Shown here: piece after piece, positions 1-11,229 of the stretch | Position numbering within the stretch: the first letter of the stretch is position 1 | How the letters are laid out: every line of letters starts with the position of its first letter | NCBI GenBank assembly: GCA_037178975.1 | Contig: JASJZH010000005.1 | Coordinates: forward strand, 8,022,501 to 8,086,500 | Reading direction: 5' to 3' | Length of the DNA stretch: 64,000 nt | Source of the DNA: Oscheius tipulae | Taxonomy: Eukaryota; Nematoda; Chromadorea; Rhabditida; Rhabditidae | Made by a program: the position numbers and the translations under genes | The notes under the pieces: model-generated | Told to the model about the DNA's origin: nothing | The model's database searches: none | What the model saw: the letters and a program-made list of their open reading frames with translations, nothing else

Positions 1-1400
1 TCGGTTGCTGTATGAGAAGAACTGAAAAATTGACTGTTTTCAATATGAAAAAGAGTCCCAAACCTGGACGGTTCAATATTGGCTCCATTCCCAGAGTTTG
101 ATGGCCAGGTTGCCGGAGGGGCCACATCGGCCATAGTTCAAATCTGTTATTGATTAGAGAGGAGTGGAAGAAGGCGACGGGGGGCGATAAGGAGATGGTG
201 TGAAAATGCTAAAAAGCGAAATTGCGGTCTATGGGAGTTGATAAGCAAGAGGAAGCGAGAGAGAAATTAAGGATTATTTGTTAACACAAGAAGATAACTA
301 GGATCGATTGTTTTTGTCTCGATTTTCCCGAAAAAGAAACATCAACTTGGTAAAGTCCATGTAGTATCCACTGCAATGGAACACCGGGCTGTGTGTCACA
401 CAACTTGTAAAAGCGCTAGGAGGCCCCCGACGAGGCAGCAGCAGTGGGCGGGTCTCCTCTCTGCTTTTTGACACCGATGAATGATAGCCAACAAGTTTAA
501 TCCGTCCCTGCTCTACCTCATATGGTCAGAGGACATTTTTTTTACAAGAAATTGTAGGGAAAAGCATGGGAAAATGGAATAGTCAGAACGAAAAGGACAT
601 GCATAACTGGGCGATCAGACTGACACGCGATAAGGGCTCCGAAACATAATCGGGCATACAAATGTGGGATGTGATTTCACCGTGAAAAATCAAAAAAGAA
701 TGGTTATAAAAACGAAGAAGCTGGCTCAAGTTCGCTGCTATCGGGGTCATTGAACGCTAGAATGGACTGAACCTTGAACAGACAATGTTTTAGGTTATAT
801 TAAGGATGATCTTAGTGTTTTGGTCAATCTGAATGAGCAAATTAACAAATGAATTGACTTCCGGAATTTGACTCCCGAAATTCCAAAAGCAAACAGCAGG
901 CGTATTGCGACCATGGCAAGGTTATCGTCCCAAGACCGAGGACCACACGCTCTTAGTTGATCTGGCTACTTTTTCGATAAATAACTGAGAAAAGGAGAAA
1001 AAAGGGAAAGAGCAGAAGGAAGAAGAAAACAATTTCTTGAAAGCTCTTGAAATTCAAATTTGCCGCCGCATGGTCACGCTCAAATGAGTTTGGCGGGAAA
1101 GGCTGGAACGAGAAGGATTGGAAAGAATCGCAAATTTCTGCCATTATTCAACCCATTTTTAGCTGACATGTAAGGTATTTTACACGCCACTTTCAAAGAA
1201 CACACTTAGAACTCGTGCAAAACACAACAAAAAGCTATAGAAAAAGAATTATTTGAAAAAGGTGGAATCTTCCAAAGTATTACCGGGAAATCAGGGGTCC
1301 TGGATAGTAAAACTACTAAATCTAATACTTCTTGTGCATTGTCAAAATCCTTTTGAACGGTGACTGCCAATCAAAACTGTTTCCGTCTCAATAGCCGTTC
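1..1400. other. No supported gene
   Basis: I see no exon chain with convincing protein content here. A 63-codon reading frame on the minus strand (953-1144) is Phe-rich and unlike its neighbours, and is probably chance. The stretch is moderately AT-rich without obvious repeats. Confidence 0.5.
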
Positions 1401-1559
1401 TCCCACAGACCATATGAAATCTCACATCAGTCGTCAGTCCAACCAGCCATGGGCTCTCTGTTAGTTTGGCTATCACTACTTTCTCTCCTATTTACGCTCC
1501 CGACTCGAAACGTAGCAATATCCATGCCGGAGTAGCCCAATGCAATTGTCTACTATTTC

Positions 1560-2640
1560 TTCTCCAAGGACTATGTTTCGGAAGCGGTAGTTTGAACCAA
1601 GAAATCACAGCCTTCGAAGAAAAGAGAAGAGTTCAAGTAGCGGCAGACTTTATACAGAACAGGAGCAGTGTAGAGCTCATTAAAGACGGAACAAGGCAGC
1701 CGATTATCAAGGTTGGTGAGGTTTGTCAGGATCATCATTGTTGGTCCTCTCCTCTCAAAAAATTCCATGTGAGCCAACTTTTCGAACATTCCAAAACATT
1801 TCCCATCTTCTCGATATTCTGGAAACTTAGAGAGTAGATCGCGAACTACAAGTTTGTAGAACATTGCCAAACTGAAAACTCATGCCTTGGCCATGAAAAA
1901 TGAGTCAAAACCGGTGCGAAGTAGACTTTAGAAGTTTGTTCTTGCTCGTACCATCTCGTAGAGTCACATCATGACCAGCCGAGACAGTAAGGGGAGGAAA
2001 GGTCGGAAACGTTTGAATTTTCTTGTTTTTTGCTAGTCGAAACAAGTTATGGGCTGCATGTTTGAAGTTACTTTCTGACCAAGCTCTTGTTTACAGATCA
2101 CCCATGGAGGCTGTTCCACTATAGCAACAGACGAGCAAAAAGTTGAAATGAGACTCCAGCCTGACCATTGTTTCGAAATGGTTAGTGTGTTGGATTGTGA
2201 AACGTAGACCAGATACTTGCAGAGAGGGACAGTAGTAGCTGAATTCATGACAGCCTTCGGCATCGGACCCTATCTCGCTCGATATGACCGGAATACTAGT
2301 CTTCAGGTTTACGTTTCCAACATCAAGATCCGATCGACTCTGTAGGGGATACAGATCTTTTACAGAGTACCTCCCGCTCGTTAAGACGAACAAGGCCAGC
2401 GAGGAATACGCTCAACATACCTACCAGAGCTGTATGCACTCCGCTCCGTCGAATCATGTGAAACCTGGAGCCAACTACACTTTATTGTCTCGAGACTGGA
2501 GGTATCAAAAATCCATGGGATCGCGACAAACAGCCTTCCAGGACATCATTGCTATCAATCAGAGGATAGGATGTACGGATAGGCAGACGATACATTCAAA
2601 CGGGCCAGTTCACATCTTTCTAGCGAAAGCCTGACCTGGC
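1560..2640 (-). CDS. Possible exon cluster, unrecognised protein
   Basis: Two minus-strand stretches look coding but could not be joined. One lies at about 2105-2370 and holds Cys residues plus a hydrophobic patch (FNFLLVCCYSG); it could end at a GT donor near 2100. The other lies at about 1571-1725 and contains LDNRLPCSVFNELYTAPVLY before a stop. Half of a foldback repeat (TTCTACAAACTTGTAG) sits near 1845-1862, between them. The Cys-containing, mostly polar content would fit an extracellular protein, but there is no recognisable family, no clear start and no verified splice phase. It could equally be a decayed gene. Confidence 0.25.
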
Positions 2641-3160
2641 CGGTTCTCTCGGTATACTTGGGCAACACGACTCGACACGACATGTCTCTCGAGTCGAGTT
2701 AAAACGAGGTCAGAATAGCTAAACTGTGCATGCAATCGATATTGTCAGTTATTTCTATCATGTATACAAACAGTTTTTCGAAAAAGACTCAAGTCGGACT
2801 CGACTCGACGCCCAATTATAGTGACCGGTCCAGTCAAAAGCTGTTTTGACCGGACCTAAATGGCGCCGGTATAGAATCGGTCGGTATTGGTATCTGATAG
2901 GAATGGTTCAGTCTTGGGTACTGTGACCAAACTAATGCCTAACCGTTCTATTTATTGAACTTTGCTGCATATCGAGAGCCTGATAAAGAGTTGGTGCGCT
3001 GCTTCTGGATTACGGTACTTTCCTACCCCTTCATAAGGATTTTAGCCATCCGGCTGTGGCTCGTATCTGAATGCTACTGACGACTGGCAGAGTCTGGACA
3101 TTACCGTGACAACAGAAGATTCGAGTTCACCTACTGCTTTTGCTACATCCAGGTTCATTA
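2641..3160. other. Intergenic, no gene seen
   Basis: No coding content was recognised. It contains several CGACTCGA-type repeats (around 2675-2700 and 2800-2815) and one copy of the AGAGTTGGTGCGC motif (around 2985) that also forms the ends of the small element near 36800. Confidence 0.4.
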
Positions 3161-3164
3161 TCGA

Positions 3165-3490
3165 TACTTTGTTAATACTCCATTGCAGTACATCTACGGC
3201 TCAATGGCAATAATAACCTCTGATCCCTTTGAACTTTGCCCTGTTTCTATTTCTTTGTCACCTGTAGTGGTCTTAGACCTAAGCCTTACCTTTCATTTTT
3301 TTTCCTGTTCGCATGTTCCCCGCCAGTCCAGCTACGGTGACAGGAGCAACATCCTCCCAACGAAGCCATCTCCCAAACTGACTCGATTTGGCTTGACTTG
3401 CCAACAATTAGTGTGCGTACAATATAGTACATACTAATTGGCAATATTGGCTTCAAACAGACACACAGACAGAGACACGAGGATATTTTA
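3165..3490 (-). repeat. Dispersed repeat family A, diverged copy
   Basis: This is a diverged copy of the element repeated at 4735-5035, 5260-5555, 5790-6080 and 10290-10858. It shares CTGACTCGATTTGGCTTGAC, the ATTAGTGTGCG / ACTAATTGGC palindrome pair, a CAGACAGAGAC run and the ATTTTAAA.TAGA end. Reading frames inside it (containing VRTLIVGKSSQIESVW) recur in several copies because the DNA is repeated. They carry no start, domain or splice context, so I do not call them protein genes. Confidence 0.8.
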
Positions 3491-3589
3491 AAATAGATTA
3501 TTTTATTTCTGCTAGAACTATAAAAAACAAGGACTATTGAGAAATTGCGTCCTTGTATCATTAAAGTACCTTCTTTACACTGTTCTCGG

Positions 3590-3660
3590 GCTTTCCGGTG
3601 CTCTGCAAAGTTGTAGAACAGAATAAGGGCTACAATATTGTAGAAGAACAGAAAGCTCGA
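3590..3660. repeat. Foldback repeat family B copy
   Basis: CTGCAAAGTTGTAGAACAGA, followed by AGGGCTACAATATTGTAGAA, matches the small foldback element found at least nine more times in this window. Both halves are self-complementary around the central (A)GATCAAGGGC-type spacer. Confidence 0.7.
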
Positions 3661-4057
3661 AAAGCCTCTCGTGAAGTCGAAACCACCCTATTTTCTGAGG
3701 AGCCAATTGAACTGTTTCTAGGTCGAGCCATTGTGCTGTCAGTGAGTCAACTGGTTAGCGTAGAGGCTAGTTTCAGAGCAGACCTTCTACAACTACCACT
3801 ACAAACATTACTGTAAGTTCCATAGAAATCTGTGGATTGGTCAATGAAAAAGAGACCACCACAGCACCCCGGTGAACAGAATTATGAGAAGAAACCCGTC
3901 TCGAACTATGGCAGCAGTTATCTTCGAGGTCGAGTGGCTCCTGCAACGAAACTAACTGGGTTACGGTAACACCAAAAATTTATTTGGAGGGAATTCTGAA
4001 TTCATCTGAGAAGAACATTTAGCATTGTTTTTACACGACTCTTCGCAATAATCCCTC

Positions 4058-4499
4058 TTGGATTATACACAGCAAACTCTTGGTAAACTTTGCAGACTGC
4101 CAGCACGACCTCTGAAGCAACGACTACCCGAAAAGGGGCTGTACCTGTCCTCAAAAACTGTCGGAACAACCTCGGGACGTGAGTCTCCTACACACGCCAA
4201 ATATAAAGCCATGTTCAGAGCTGCTTGTGATCTGAAGAAGTCCCAAGGAGCATGTGCGATTCCGAAAAACCATCCGGATTTGGTCGCCATGAAGGGCGAT
4301 TGCGGGAAGACTTGTGGATTCTGTGGAGTCATGTCACCACTCTGCTTGGGGACTGTGGAGGAGAGCGATTCGAGTTCAGAATATTGTGAGAAGAGTCGAG
4401 ATGAGAGTCGAGAAAGGGAATCTCTGGCTTGAGGCTAAGTGTGCAAAGACTTGCGCATACTGCGTTCATCCGGTTTGCATGATGTATCAATTCTGTTGA
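4058..4499 (+). pseudogene. ShK-like Cys-rich domain gene, apparently broken
   Basis: One frame (about 4211-4330) encodes a Cys-rich stretch ending GDCGKTCGFC, the C-terminal signature of nematode ShK/SXC domains. The known fold has six Cys; five are visible here. About 100 bases further on a different frame gives ALW-like spacing and ends AKCAKTCAYC, the signature of a second ShK domain, but its front half lacks the expected Cys pattern and the frame shift is not explained by a clear GT-AG intron. I therefore read this as a two-domain ShK protein that has decayed, or as a gene whose second exon I have not resolved. ShK domains occur in secreted worm proteins and enzymes; no signal peptide or catalytic domain is visible. 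Confidence 0.45.
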
Positions 4500-4734
4500 A
4501 ATAAAATTGTTACAGACAAAGTTCCGAGATTTTACATTGCCAGGGATCATCGATTCTATATTGCTTTGAGCTTAAGCACTCTCTTAGATTCAGATTTTTG
4601 CCTATCTAGCCTCGTTAAAAGAAGAAGAAAGGACTAAAAATAGAAAGAACGCATGAGTTTTCCGACTTTCTTTCAGGTTTTTCCATTTCTTCAGTCGGCA
4701 GTACGGTTTTTTGAATCTCAATAAATTTTCGTAA

Positions 4735-5035
4735 CTACAAGTAATGCTAACGTCCCTTGGGGCTCAATGCCAGTAATAATCCGATTCTTCCAAAACTGCT
4801 CGATTTCTACTTCCTTCTGTCCAACTGTCGTGACACTTTCCTCACACTTCAACCTGTCCACATTCCCTCCAATCGAAGTATCGTGACAGGAACAACGTTT
4901 TCCGAAGCTATCTCTCAAACTGACTCGATTTGGCTTGACTTGCCAACAATTAGTGTGCGCACAAAATAGTGCTCACTAATTGGCAATATTAGCTTCAAAC
5001 AGACAGACAGACAGGGACGCGAGGACATTTTAAAC
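4735..5035 (-). repeat. Dispersed repeat family A copy
   Basis: This is a well-preserved copy, running from GCTAACGTCCCTTGGGGCTC to ATTTTAAACTAGA. It contains CTGACTCGATTTGGCTTGAC, the palindrome ATTAGTGTGCGCAC...GTGCTCACTAAT and a (GACA)n tract. It ends exactly where the large foldback element begins. Confidence 0.85.
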
Positions 5036-6297
5036 TAGACAAGTTAGGCCGCCGCCCCTTCGGGGCGGTAGCCTAACTTGTTGCGCACCTTGAGGCATAT
5101 CTACCTTGTCCTTTCCCCAGCAAAAACGATTGCTAATGACCATTTCTAATCAGTGAAACCCACATCCCACTCTTTGACTCCACTTTCTATCCCTCAAACC
5201 CATTTCCCTTTCACTCTTTGAACCCATTTTTCCGATTTCTAGACCCAACTGCCTGTCCAAGTATTGCTATCGTCCCTGGGGAGCTCAATGACAGTTATAT
5301 CCTCTGATACCTTTGAATTTTGCCCGGTTTCTCTTTCCTTCTGTCCAACTGTCGTGACCCTTTCCTCCCACTTCAACCTGTCCGCATTCCCTCCAATCAA
5401 AGTACCGTGACAGGAGCAACATCCTCCCAACCAAGCTATCTCCCAAACTGACTCGATTTGGCTTGACTTGCCAACAATTAGTGTGCGCACAAAATAGTGC
5501 ACACTAATTGGCTTCAGACAGACAGACAGACAGACAGAGAGACGCGAGGACATAGAAAAACAGCAATTTGATTCCTTTAGTGAGATCTCGATTATTGTGA
5601 TAAGAAAATGAATAAAGAAGAGAAAACTTGCAAACATTACATGGTATTTTCCGTGGGATTACCCCAAAAATTTGCTCCAACTTTGAAATACTTCGAATAA
5701 TTTTAAACGTTAGTAATTGGGACATTACAGCGTATCATTAACATATTACCAACTCGAATCGAGATCTAGGCTGAGGATTTTTTTTTTCAAATTGTCCTCG
5801 CGTCTCTGTCTGTCTGCCTGAAGCCAATATTGCCAATTAGTGTGTACTATTTTGTGCGCACACTAATTGTTTGCAAGTCAAGCCAAATCGAGTCAGTTTG
5901 GGAGATGGCTTCGTTGGGAGGATGTTGCTCCTGTCACGGTACCTCGATTAGATTGAATGCGGACAGGTTGAAGTGGGAGGAAAGGTCACGACAGTTGGAC
6001 AGAAGGAATTAGAAATCGATCAGTTTTGGAAGAATCAAATTATTACTGGCATTAAACCCCAAGAAGCAACAGCATTACTTGGACAGGGAGTTAGGCTGAG
6101 GAATGGGAAATGGGTTCAAAGAGTGAAAGGGAAGTGGGTTTGAGGGATAGAAAGTGGGGTCAAAGAGTGGAAAGTGAGTTTCACTTATTAGAAATGACAT
6201 CAGCAATCGTTTTTGCTGGGGAAAGGGCAAGGTAGATATGCCTTAAGGGGCTCAACAAGTTAGGCTACCGCCCCGAAGGGGCGGCAGCCTAGCTTGT
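5036..6297. mobile_element. Foldback element with inverted repeats of about 500 bp
   Basis: The left arm (5036 to about 5550) is closely matched by the reverse complement of the right arm (about 5785-6297). Shared landmarks are the outer hairpin GCCGCCCCTTCGGGGCGG flanked by CAAGTTAGGC, then AAGGCATATCTACCTTG, CCCAGCAAAAACGATTGCT, TTTCTATCCCTCAAACCCA and, innermost, a complete family A repeat in each arm (about 5260-5555 and 5790-6080). About 235 bp between the arms is unique. No transposase is visible, so it would be non-autonomous. The outer ends are themselves hairpins. No clear target-site duplication was found by eye. Confidence 0.85.
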
Positions 6298-6689
6298 ACT
6301 TCTAATAGTTCGGAACCTAATTAGGCAAGCTCCTAATTAGGCAACAAAAAGTTTTGGAAACTTTCCCACTTTGGACTTCTGAAATTGGGGATAACCCACG
6401 AAACTTCCTATTTGAAAACACTAAATCCAAAAAAAAACAAAAGCTCTCAGAGAGCCCATTATTGCTGGGATCACAACAAGCAGAAGGTCGCCTGGAAATG
6501 TCTACCCGCAGCAGAAGCTACCATCTGCGCTCGGACTGCGATGGAGAGTGCGATTTGCCGGAGAACCCTTAGCCAGTCTCTCGTCAGCTTCGTCGTTCGG
6601 CACCGTCTGTTAAGTCGATCGCTGTTCGTCCCCGCAGTCGTAAAGCCCGTAGTCACAGCCTGGCAAGCAGAAGACATGGACCGAAGACC

Positions 6690-8222
6690 ATGAAGAAGAA
6701 GGTCATTGGAAAGAAGAAGAAGATCGTCAGAAGCTACAGAAGCAAAAGGTAGGTCCTACTTTTTCATGGGGTGTCTCCTTTTTCTTATCCCAGTCTCTGT
6801 TGCAGTAGACTGTACCGTAGTCTCTCTGTCTGCCTTTCAAATTCTGCTGTTTTCAGTCGCTCCAAGGCCGTTCACCGTCGTCGTCCTACTCGTCGTACGG
6901 CCGCTCCTCGCCCAAAGTCCAAGTCGAGCAGAAGGTCTCGTTCCGTCTCCTTCGCGCCGTCTTCTCCAAACTCCGACTCCAGGACTGCCTCGTCTTCTCG
7001 CTCAGCCAGTCCGGGCTTGGCACGTCGCAGTCAGAAGTCCGATAGCCCTTCCGACCGTTCGAGAAGTAGATCCAGAAGTCGCTCCTCTTCCACTGCCTCG
7101 TCTCGTTCGGCTATCACTGGCAGCTACAGTACTGGTAGTCCAGAGCGTCTGATGGATCTTCTGGAGGATATCAACTATACGGTGCAGGCTCTGAACGAGG
7201 AGAACGAGAATAGTTTCCTGTCGATTTCCAAGACCAAGTCGCATAACCCCGTCACTTCGAGCAGCACCTTCTCCCCGATGTCCGTGACTGGCTCGAGCAC
7301 CTCTTCCTCTTCTTCCACCTCCTCTACTGGACTCTTGGGCCATCTGACCGAGCTGAACAATATCCTCGAGGATTTGCAGGACAGTGAGAACGATCGCTCG
7401 GTTGATGTGGGCGACTTCTCTACCGACTTTTACGAGAAGATAGGAGAACTGGAGCCGACAAACTATGCAGACAACGGCGTCACGAAGATCGTCATCGACT
7501 CGAAGCTGAAGGCCAAGTCGACCTGCACTCTGACCTTGGAGGAGAAGAACGGAGAGAGGCTTCTCGTTGTCGATGAGCAGATCATCGTCTGTCCTATGGA
7601 GTTTCAGAGCGGTGTCCATATGCAGCGCCACACCTTGCAGATGAAGAAGGTTAGTAAGAGACAGTCAGAGACAGACAGTTTTCGATTTTCTTCTTTCCAG
7701 AACAAGTTCCTCCTTAATCACCACTTCTTCTCGAACCAACAAGAAGTTGACGACTGTCTTTGGTCCCTTCAGTACAGTGACCGTGTCCTCTTCTACCGTC
7801 GTCTCTCCAAGCTGTCCCTTGCCGGAAGAGAGTCAGTCCACCACACTGTCAGCCCGGCTAACTCGATCGCCCCCGTCTCCTTCGGCCCCGATTCTGGGCG
7901 TCTCTTTGCCGAAGATCTCTACTACAGTCGTCGTCTTCCGAACAGCTTTGCCCGAACGGGAGTCACGGTCTTATCCTTCGAGGCACAAAGCCGCAGTCAG
8001 GGACAGACTGACGTCCTTCGTCAAGTTATGTGGAAGCCTGAAGAGTCGAGCGGTCATCTGAAGCCGATCTATCGCGAAGAATCTGTCAAGCTTGTCGGCA
8101 AGGAGCTGATTCTGGAGACTCGCTGGGAGCTGAAGGAAGAGCTCTGGCAGCAGCCGATGGACTGGAAGGATAGCACTGTCAAGAGTTACGAGCTGTGCCC
8201 CTACTTCCTGCATGAAAAGTAG
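6690..8222 (+). CDS. Ser/Arg-rich protein, unrecognised
   Basis: Three exons are clear: one ending at 6748 (donor GTAGGT), 6857-7649 and 7701-8222, with matching phases and an AATAAA signal at about 8233. From the in-frame ATG at 6690 the product is about 457 residues. The N-terminal part is basic and SR-rich (RSRSRSRS, SRRSRSVSF). The middle is Ser-rich with an acidic helix-like segment (GHLTELNNILEDLQDSEND). The C-terminal 170 residues look folded (VLFYRRLSKLSL, KLVGKELILETRWELKEELW). Nothing identifies a family. The frame stays open upstream to 6573, where it meets TAG at 6570-6572 inside a splice-acceptor-like CCCTTAG. The real protein may therefore begin earlier, through an upstream exon spliced at 6573. 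An ATG at 6499 in the same frame is cut off by that TAG. Confidence 0.7.
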
Positions 8223-8848
8223 ATCGATGCAAAATAAAACTGCAGGAAGCTGGTGTGTTTGGTTTGTTGACAGACTGACGAGACAGACAGAAACACATAG
8301 ACATGGAGACACATAGAGACAGTGAGTCAGAGTCGTATATCGGTAGTTTTCCGCGCACGGGTCGGCTCTCCTCGAGCCTACATTAGTTTGACGCCTGAGA
8401 ATTAGCGGGGTTGCGACCACGTAAACTATCAGTCCGCACTTTTTGAGCACGTTTTTCCCGACAAAACCAGCATTTATATTATAAACTATGCAATCTTAGC
8501 TTTTAGAGAAGCCTCAACGAATGCAGCCGCAACTGTCGCGCTGGGTAAGATCTGCGGAGGCAAATCCCGTGAAGGACTATATTTGAGCCTGCTTTCTATG
8601 TCGAATTGTACGATCCATCTTCATCACCTTGGATTCTTATTCATTCGATGTCCTTTCCACAAGCTCTGACAAACTTCAAGCCTCAAAGGCAAGGAGGAAA
8701 ATGAGAAGAAAATGAAAAAAGGATAGCCACAATCCACAATCTGTTGGGGGCATGTCAACTAAACTAGTCAGAACGACATTTCGAGATGGGATGAGAAGAA
8801 CAGTGATTTAGTGTTGTGTACATATTTCATTAAGTCAAATACTCGGGT
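8223..8848. other. Intergenic, no gene seen
   Basis: This holds the 3' signal of the upstream gene, a degenerate GACA/GAGACA simple-repeat tract (8270-8330) and otherwise unique sequence between two convergent genes. Confidence 0.5.
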
Positions 8849-9178
8849 TTAGTGCAAAATGGTAAAGTTGCTGTCGTTGATAAAGACAGTATCCCCCAGA
8901 GCCTTGCCGAGAAGTCCATACTTGGCCAGAACCATATTGGGACATCCACCGCAGATACAATCACAAGGACGGAAGTATTGTGATCCAATGGTGCAGCCAT
9001 TTCCACAGCAGTACACTGTAAGTTTATTTATACTCCACTAAATAATGCAAAACGTACTGATATCGCAACCCATCTGAACACAGGCGGTCCTGCAAGATTG
9101 TGCATAGGCGCAGCAGTTGATAATAGCAGTCGTGATAGCCACAAAGGCAAGGAGAAGAACGAGAAGAAGACGAGCCAT
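8849..9178 (-). CDS. Small secreted Cys-rich protein
   Basis: Two exons (9178-9058 and 9015-8849) join in phase 1 across a 42 bp intron to give 95 residues. The N-terminus is a clear signal peptide (MARLLLVLLLAFVAITTAI). The mature part has about 13 Cys, with CC, CDCICGGC and CCGNGC clusters, so it is probably a disulphide-rich extracellular peptide. The last 35 residues are Cys-free (LAKYGLLGKALGDTVF). The start ATG lies in an otherwise unremarkable promoter; a TATATA-like stretch about 50 bases upstream (around 9225) could be a core promoter. I do not recognise a named family. Some worm secreted peptides have this build, but the function cannot be read from the sequence. Confidence 0.8.
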
Positions 9179-10285
9179 GTCGAAGAGAATAAACTCGTAT
9201 GAAGGAAATTATAGACCGGCAGCTTATATAGCTAGCACTTAATCTTTGGAATATATCGGATAAGGGAAGAAAAAAAACTCAAAACAGTGACGGGCGGTTT
9301 TAATCTGTAAACAATAATACCGCCTGACTTTGTACCTTGCAGAAGTCTGATGGACTAAATTAGCTATACAAGTACGACATTTATCCAAAAGTGATAATCA
9401 TGCAGCTCTTCACGTTTAACGAAACAAAGACCCACAAATTAACCCCAAGGTGAACAGTCTGAAATGACTAATAATAAAAGAAACAAAGTTTATTCACTGG
9501 ATTCGTCCGTCTTTAGTAGTCGCAATATATGACCGCTTTTCCAACAAAACTATCAAATTTTACATCCAAAGGCTGATCCGCAGAACGTTATTTTTGTCTT
9601 CCTTTCCATTCACTCAATGACTGTACGGGAGAAGTTATGATAAGACTGAAACGAGGGTGTTTTCGTGATTGACCAAAGAAACAAACAGACAGAGTCCGCC
9701 ACAGAAATCATCACACTTTCATAGTTTAGATTCAAAAGAAACGAAGCTCAATAGCAGACAAAACTGAAAATGAAACTATTAGTATGATATGAAAGTCACT
9801 GCGAGTAGCGGAACCAACACAATGGGTTTTTAACATTATTCCAGTTCTGTTCACCCTTACTGAATAATAAGACAGACCAGAGAGACCGAACATGTGGAGA
9901 TTGAAAGGTATAGAAGATGGTTGAGCAGACTTAGTCGAAAAGCGGGAAAGGTATAAAAAATAGCAGACGGAAAATATGTCTCTCCCTGTCTGTCTGTTTT
10001 TCAATTAACGGAGAGACAGGGAAACAAGGAAACTTTGCAAATGAAAATGAAGGTTTAGACAGAGAGACATAGAACCATAGAGGCAGAGAGAGTGATACAT
10101 ACCAAAATTATCAGAAAATACTCACTTGCCGCGGTGCCACGGGCGAAACTTGGTCAAAATTTGGGAGGGAGATTGTAGATTTTCGGACTCAAAGTGGATA
10201 TTTTTGTAGAGCTTGACGGGTACAATAGCCAATTCAACTTAGATGCGGAAAAGACTTTTTGTTTTGTTTGAAAAAAAAAATTTTG
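9179..10285. other. Intergenic, no gene seen
   Basis: No convincing exon on either strand. It carries GACAGAGAG-type simple repeats near 10050-10100 and poly-A/T runs near 10265-10295. Confidence 0.5.
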
Positions 10286-10287
10286 AA

Positions 10288-10553
10288 AAAAAAACATATA
10301 TCCTCTGATACCTTTGAACTTTGCCTGGTTTCTACTCCCTTCTGTCAGCCTGTACTGGTCCTTCTCTCTCACTTCGCCCTGTTTGCATTTTCCCCGCCAG
10401 TCGAGCTACCATGACAGAAGCAACGTCCTCTCAAAGAAGGTATCTCCCGAACTGACTTGACTTGCAAACAATTAGTGTGCGCACAAAATAGTGCACACTA
10501 ATTGGCAATATTGGCTTCAGACAGACAGACAGAGACGCGAGGACATTTTATAC
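10288..10553 (-). repeat. Dispersed repeat family A, partial copy
   Basis: It begins at ATATCCTCTGATACCTTTGA (also found at 5296) and runs to ATTTTATACTAGA. It includes the ATTAGTGTGCGCAC...GTGCACACTAAT palindrome and (GACA)n. It abuts the next copy, so two copies lie in tandem. Confidence 0.8.
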
Positions 10554-10559
10554 TAGACA

Positions 10560-10858
10560 AGGGATGCTAACGCCCCTTGGGGCTCAATGCCAGTAATAAT
10601 CCGATTCTTTCAAAACTGCTCGATTTCTACTACCTTCTGTCCAACTGTCGTGACCCTATCCTCACACTTCAACCTGTCCGCATTCCCTCCAATCGAGATA
10701 CCGTGACAGGAGCAACGTCCTCCCAACGAAGCTATCTCGCAAACTGACTCGATTTGGCTTGACTTGCCAACAATTAGTGTGCGCACAAAATAGTGCTCAC
10801 TAATTGGCAATATTGGCTTCAGACAGACAGACAGAGACGCGAGGACATTTTAAACTAG
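10560..10858 (-). repeat. Dispersed repeat family A copy
   Basis: This is a full copy, very close to the one at 4735-5035. It starts GCTAACGCCCCTTGGGGCTC and ends ATTTTAAACTAGA. Confidence 0.85.
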
Positions 10859-10909
10859 ATTGAGAGTGACATCACTTATGTTCAATTCGGAAAAGTCCAG
10901 CATATCAGA

Positions 10910-11107
10910 TCACTCTTCGTCTTCATCTGAGGAAGAGCCGTCGCACGGCTTCTGGCTGTCTTCCATAGCGGTTATCATGCGCATAATCTGCTTTTTTTCT
11001 ATCCGCCAATTCATCTTCTTCGTCCTGTTTTGGTTGATGACGTTCTTAAGAAAGCTAATTCTGCGTTCACAGACACAGAACGTCGGCCTCACTTGAGGCC
11101 GACGCAT
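10910..11107 (-). CDS. Possible last exon of a charged protein
   Basis: The frame encodes a basic, helix-prone stretch (LKNVINQNRTKKMNWRIEKK) followed by an acidic C-terminus (DGSSSDEDEE). That composition looks like the end of a nuclear or nucleolar protein rather than chance. An AG near 11060 could be its splice acceptor, but no upstream exon was found before the degraded repeat at 11230. The gene may be partial, or the exon orphaned by repeat insertion. Confidence 0.35.
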   Translation of the reverse strand: MRRPQVRPTFCVCERRISFLKNVINQNRTKKMNWRIEKKQIMRMITAMEDSQKPCDGSSSDEDEE

Positions 11108-11229
11108 AGACGATTTTGGTCATTGTACGTGGGCCAGAACTCTTCCAGTGTACATATGTCGATTGAAAGCTCGGTTAGTTTTCCACTTTTATTTTAAGTG
11201 AAACAAAATTTTGCAATTGTATTTCGTAT

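Noticed and set aside
1466-1837. A 123-codon + strand frame
   Set aside because: Overlaps a minus-strand stretch with better protein character, and the start is not an acceptable context.
3286-6012. Several similar small proteins containing VRTLIVGKSSQIESVW
   Set aside because: They recur because the DNA is a dispersed repeat (family A). They have no consistent start, domain or splicing, and sit in both orientations of a foldback element.
7002-7631. A 209-codon minus-strand frame
   Set aside because: Antisense shadow of the SR-rich exon; no splice sites or domain.
10610-10810. A 66-codon version of the same protein
   Set aside because: Same repeat family; see family A copies.
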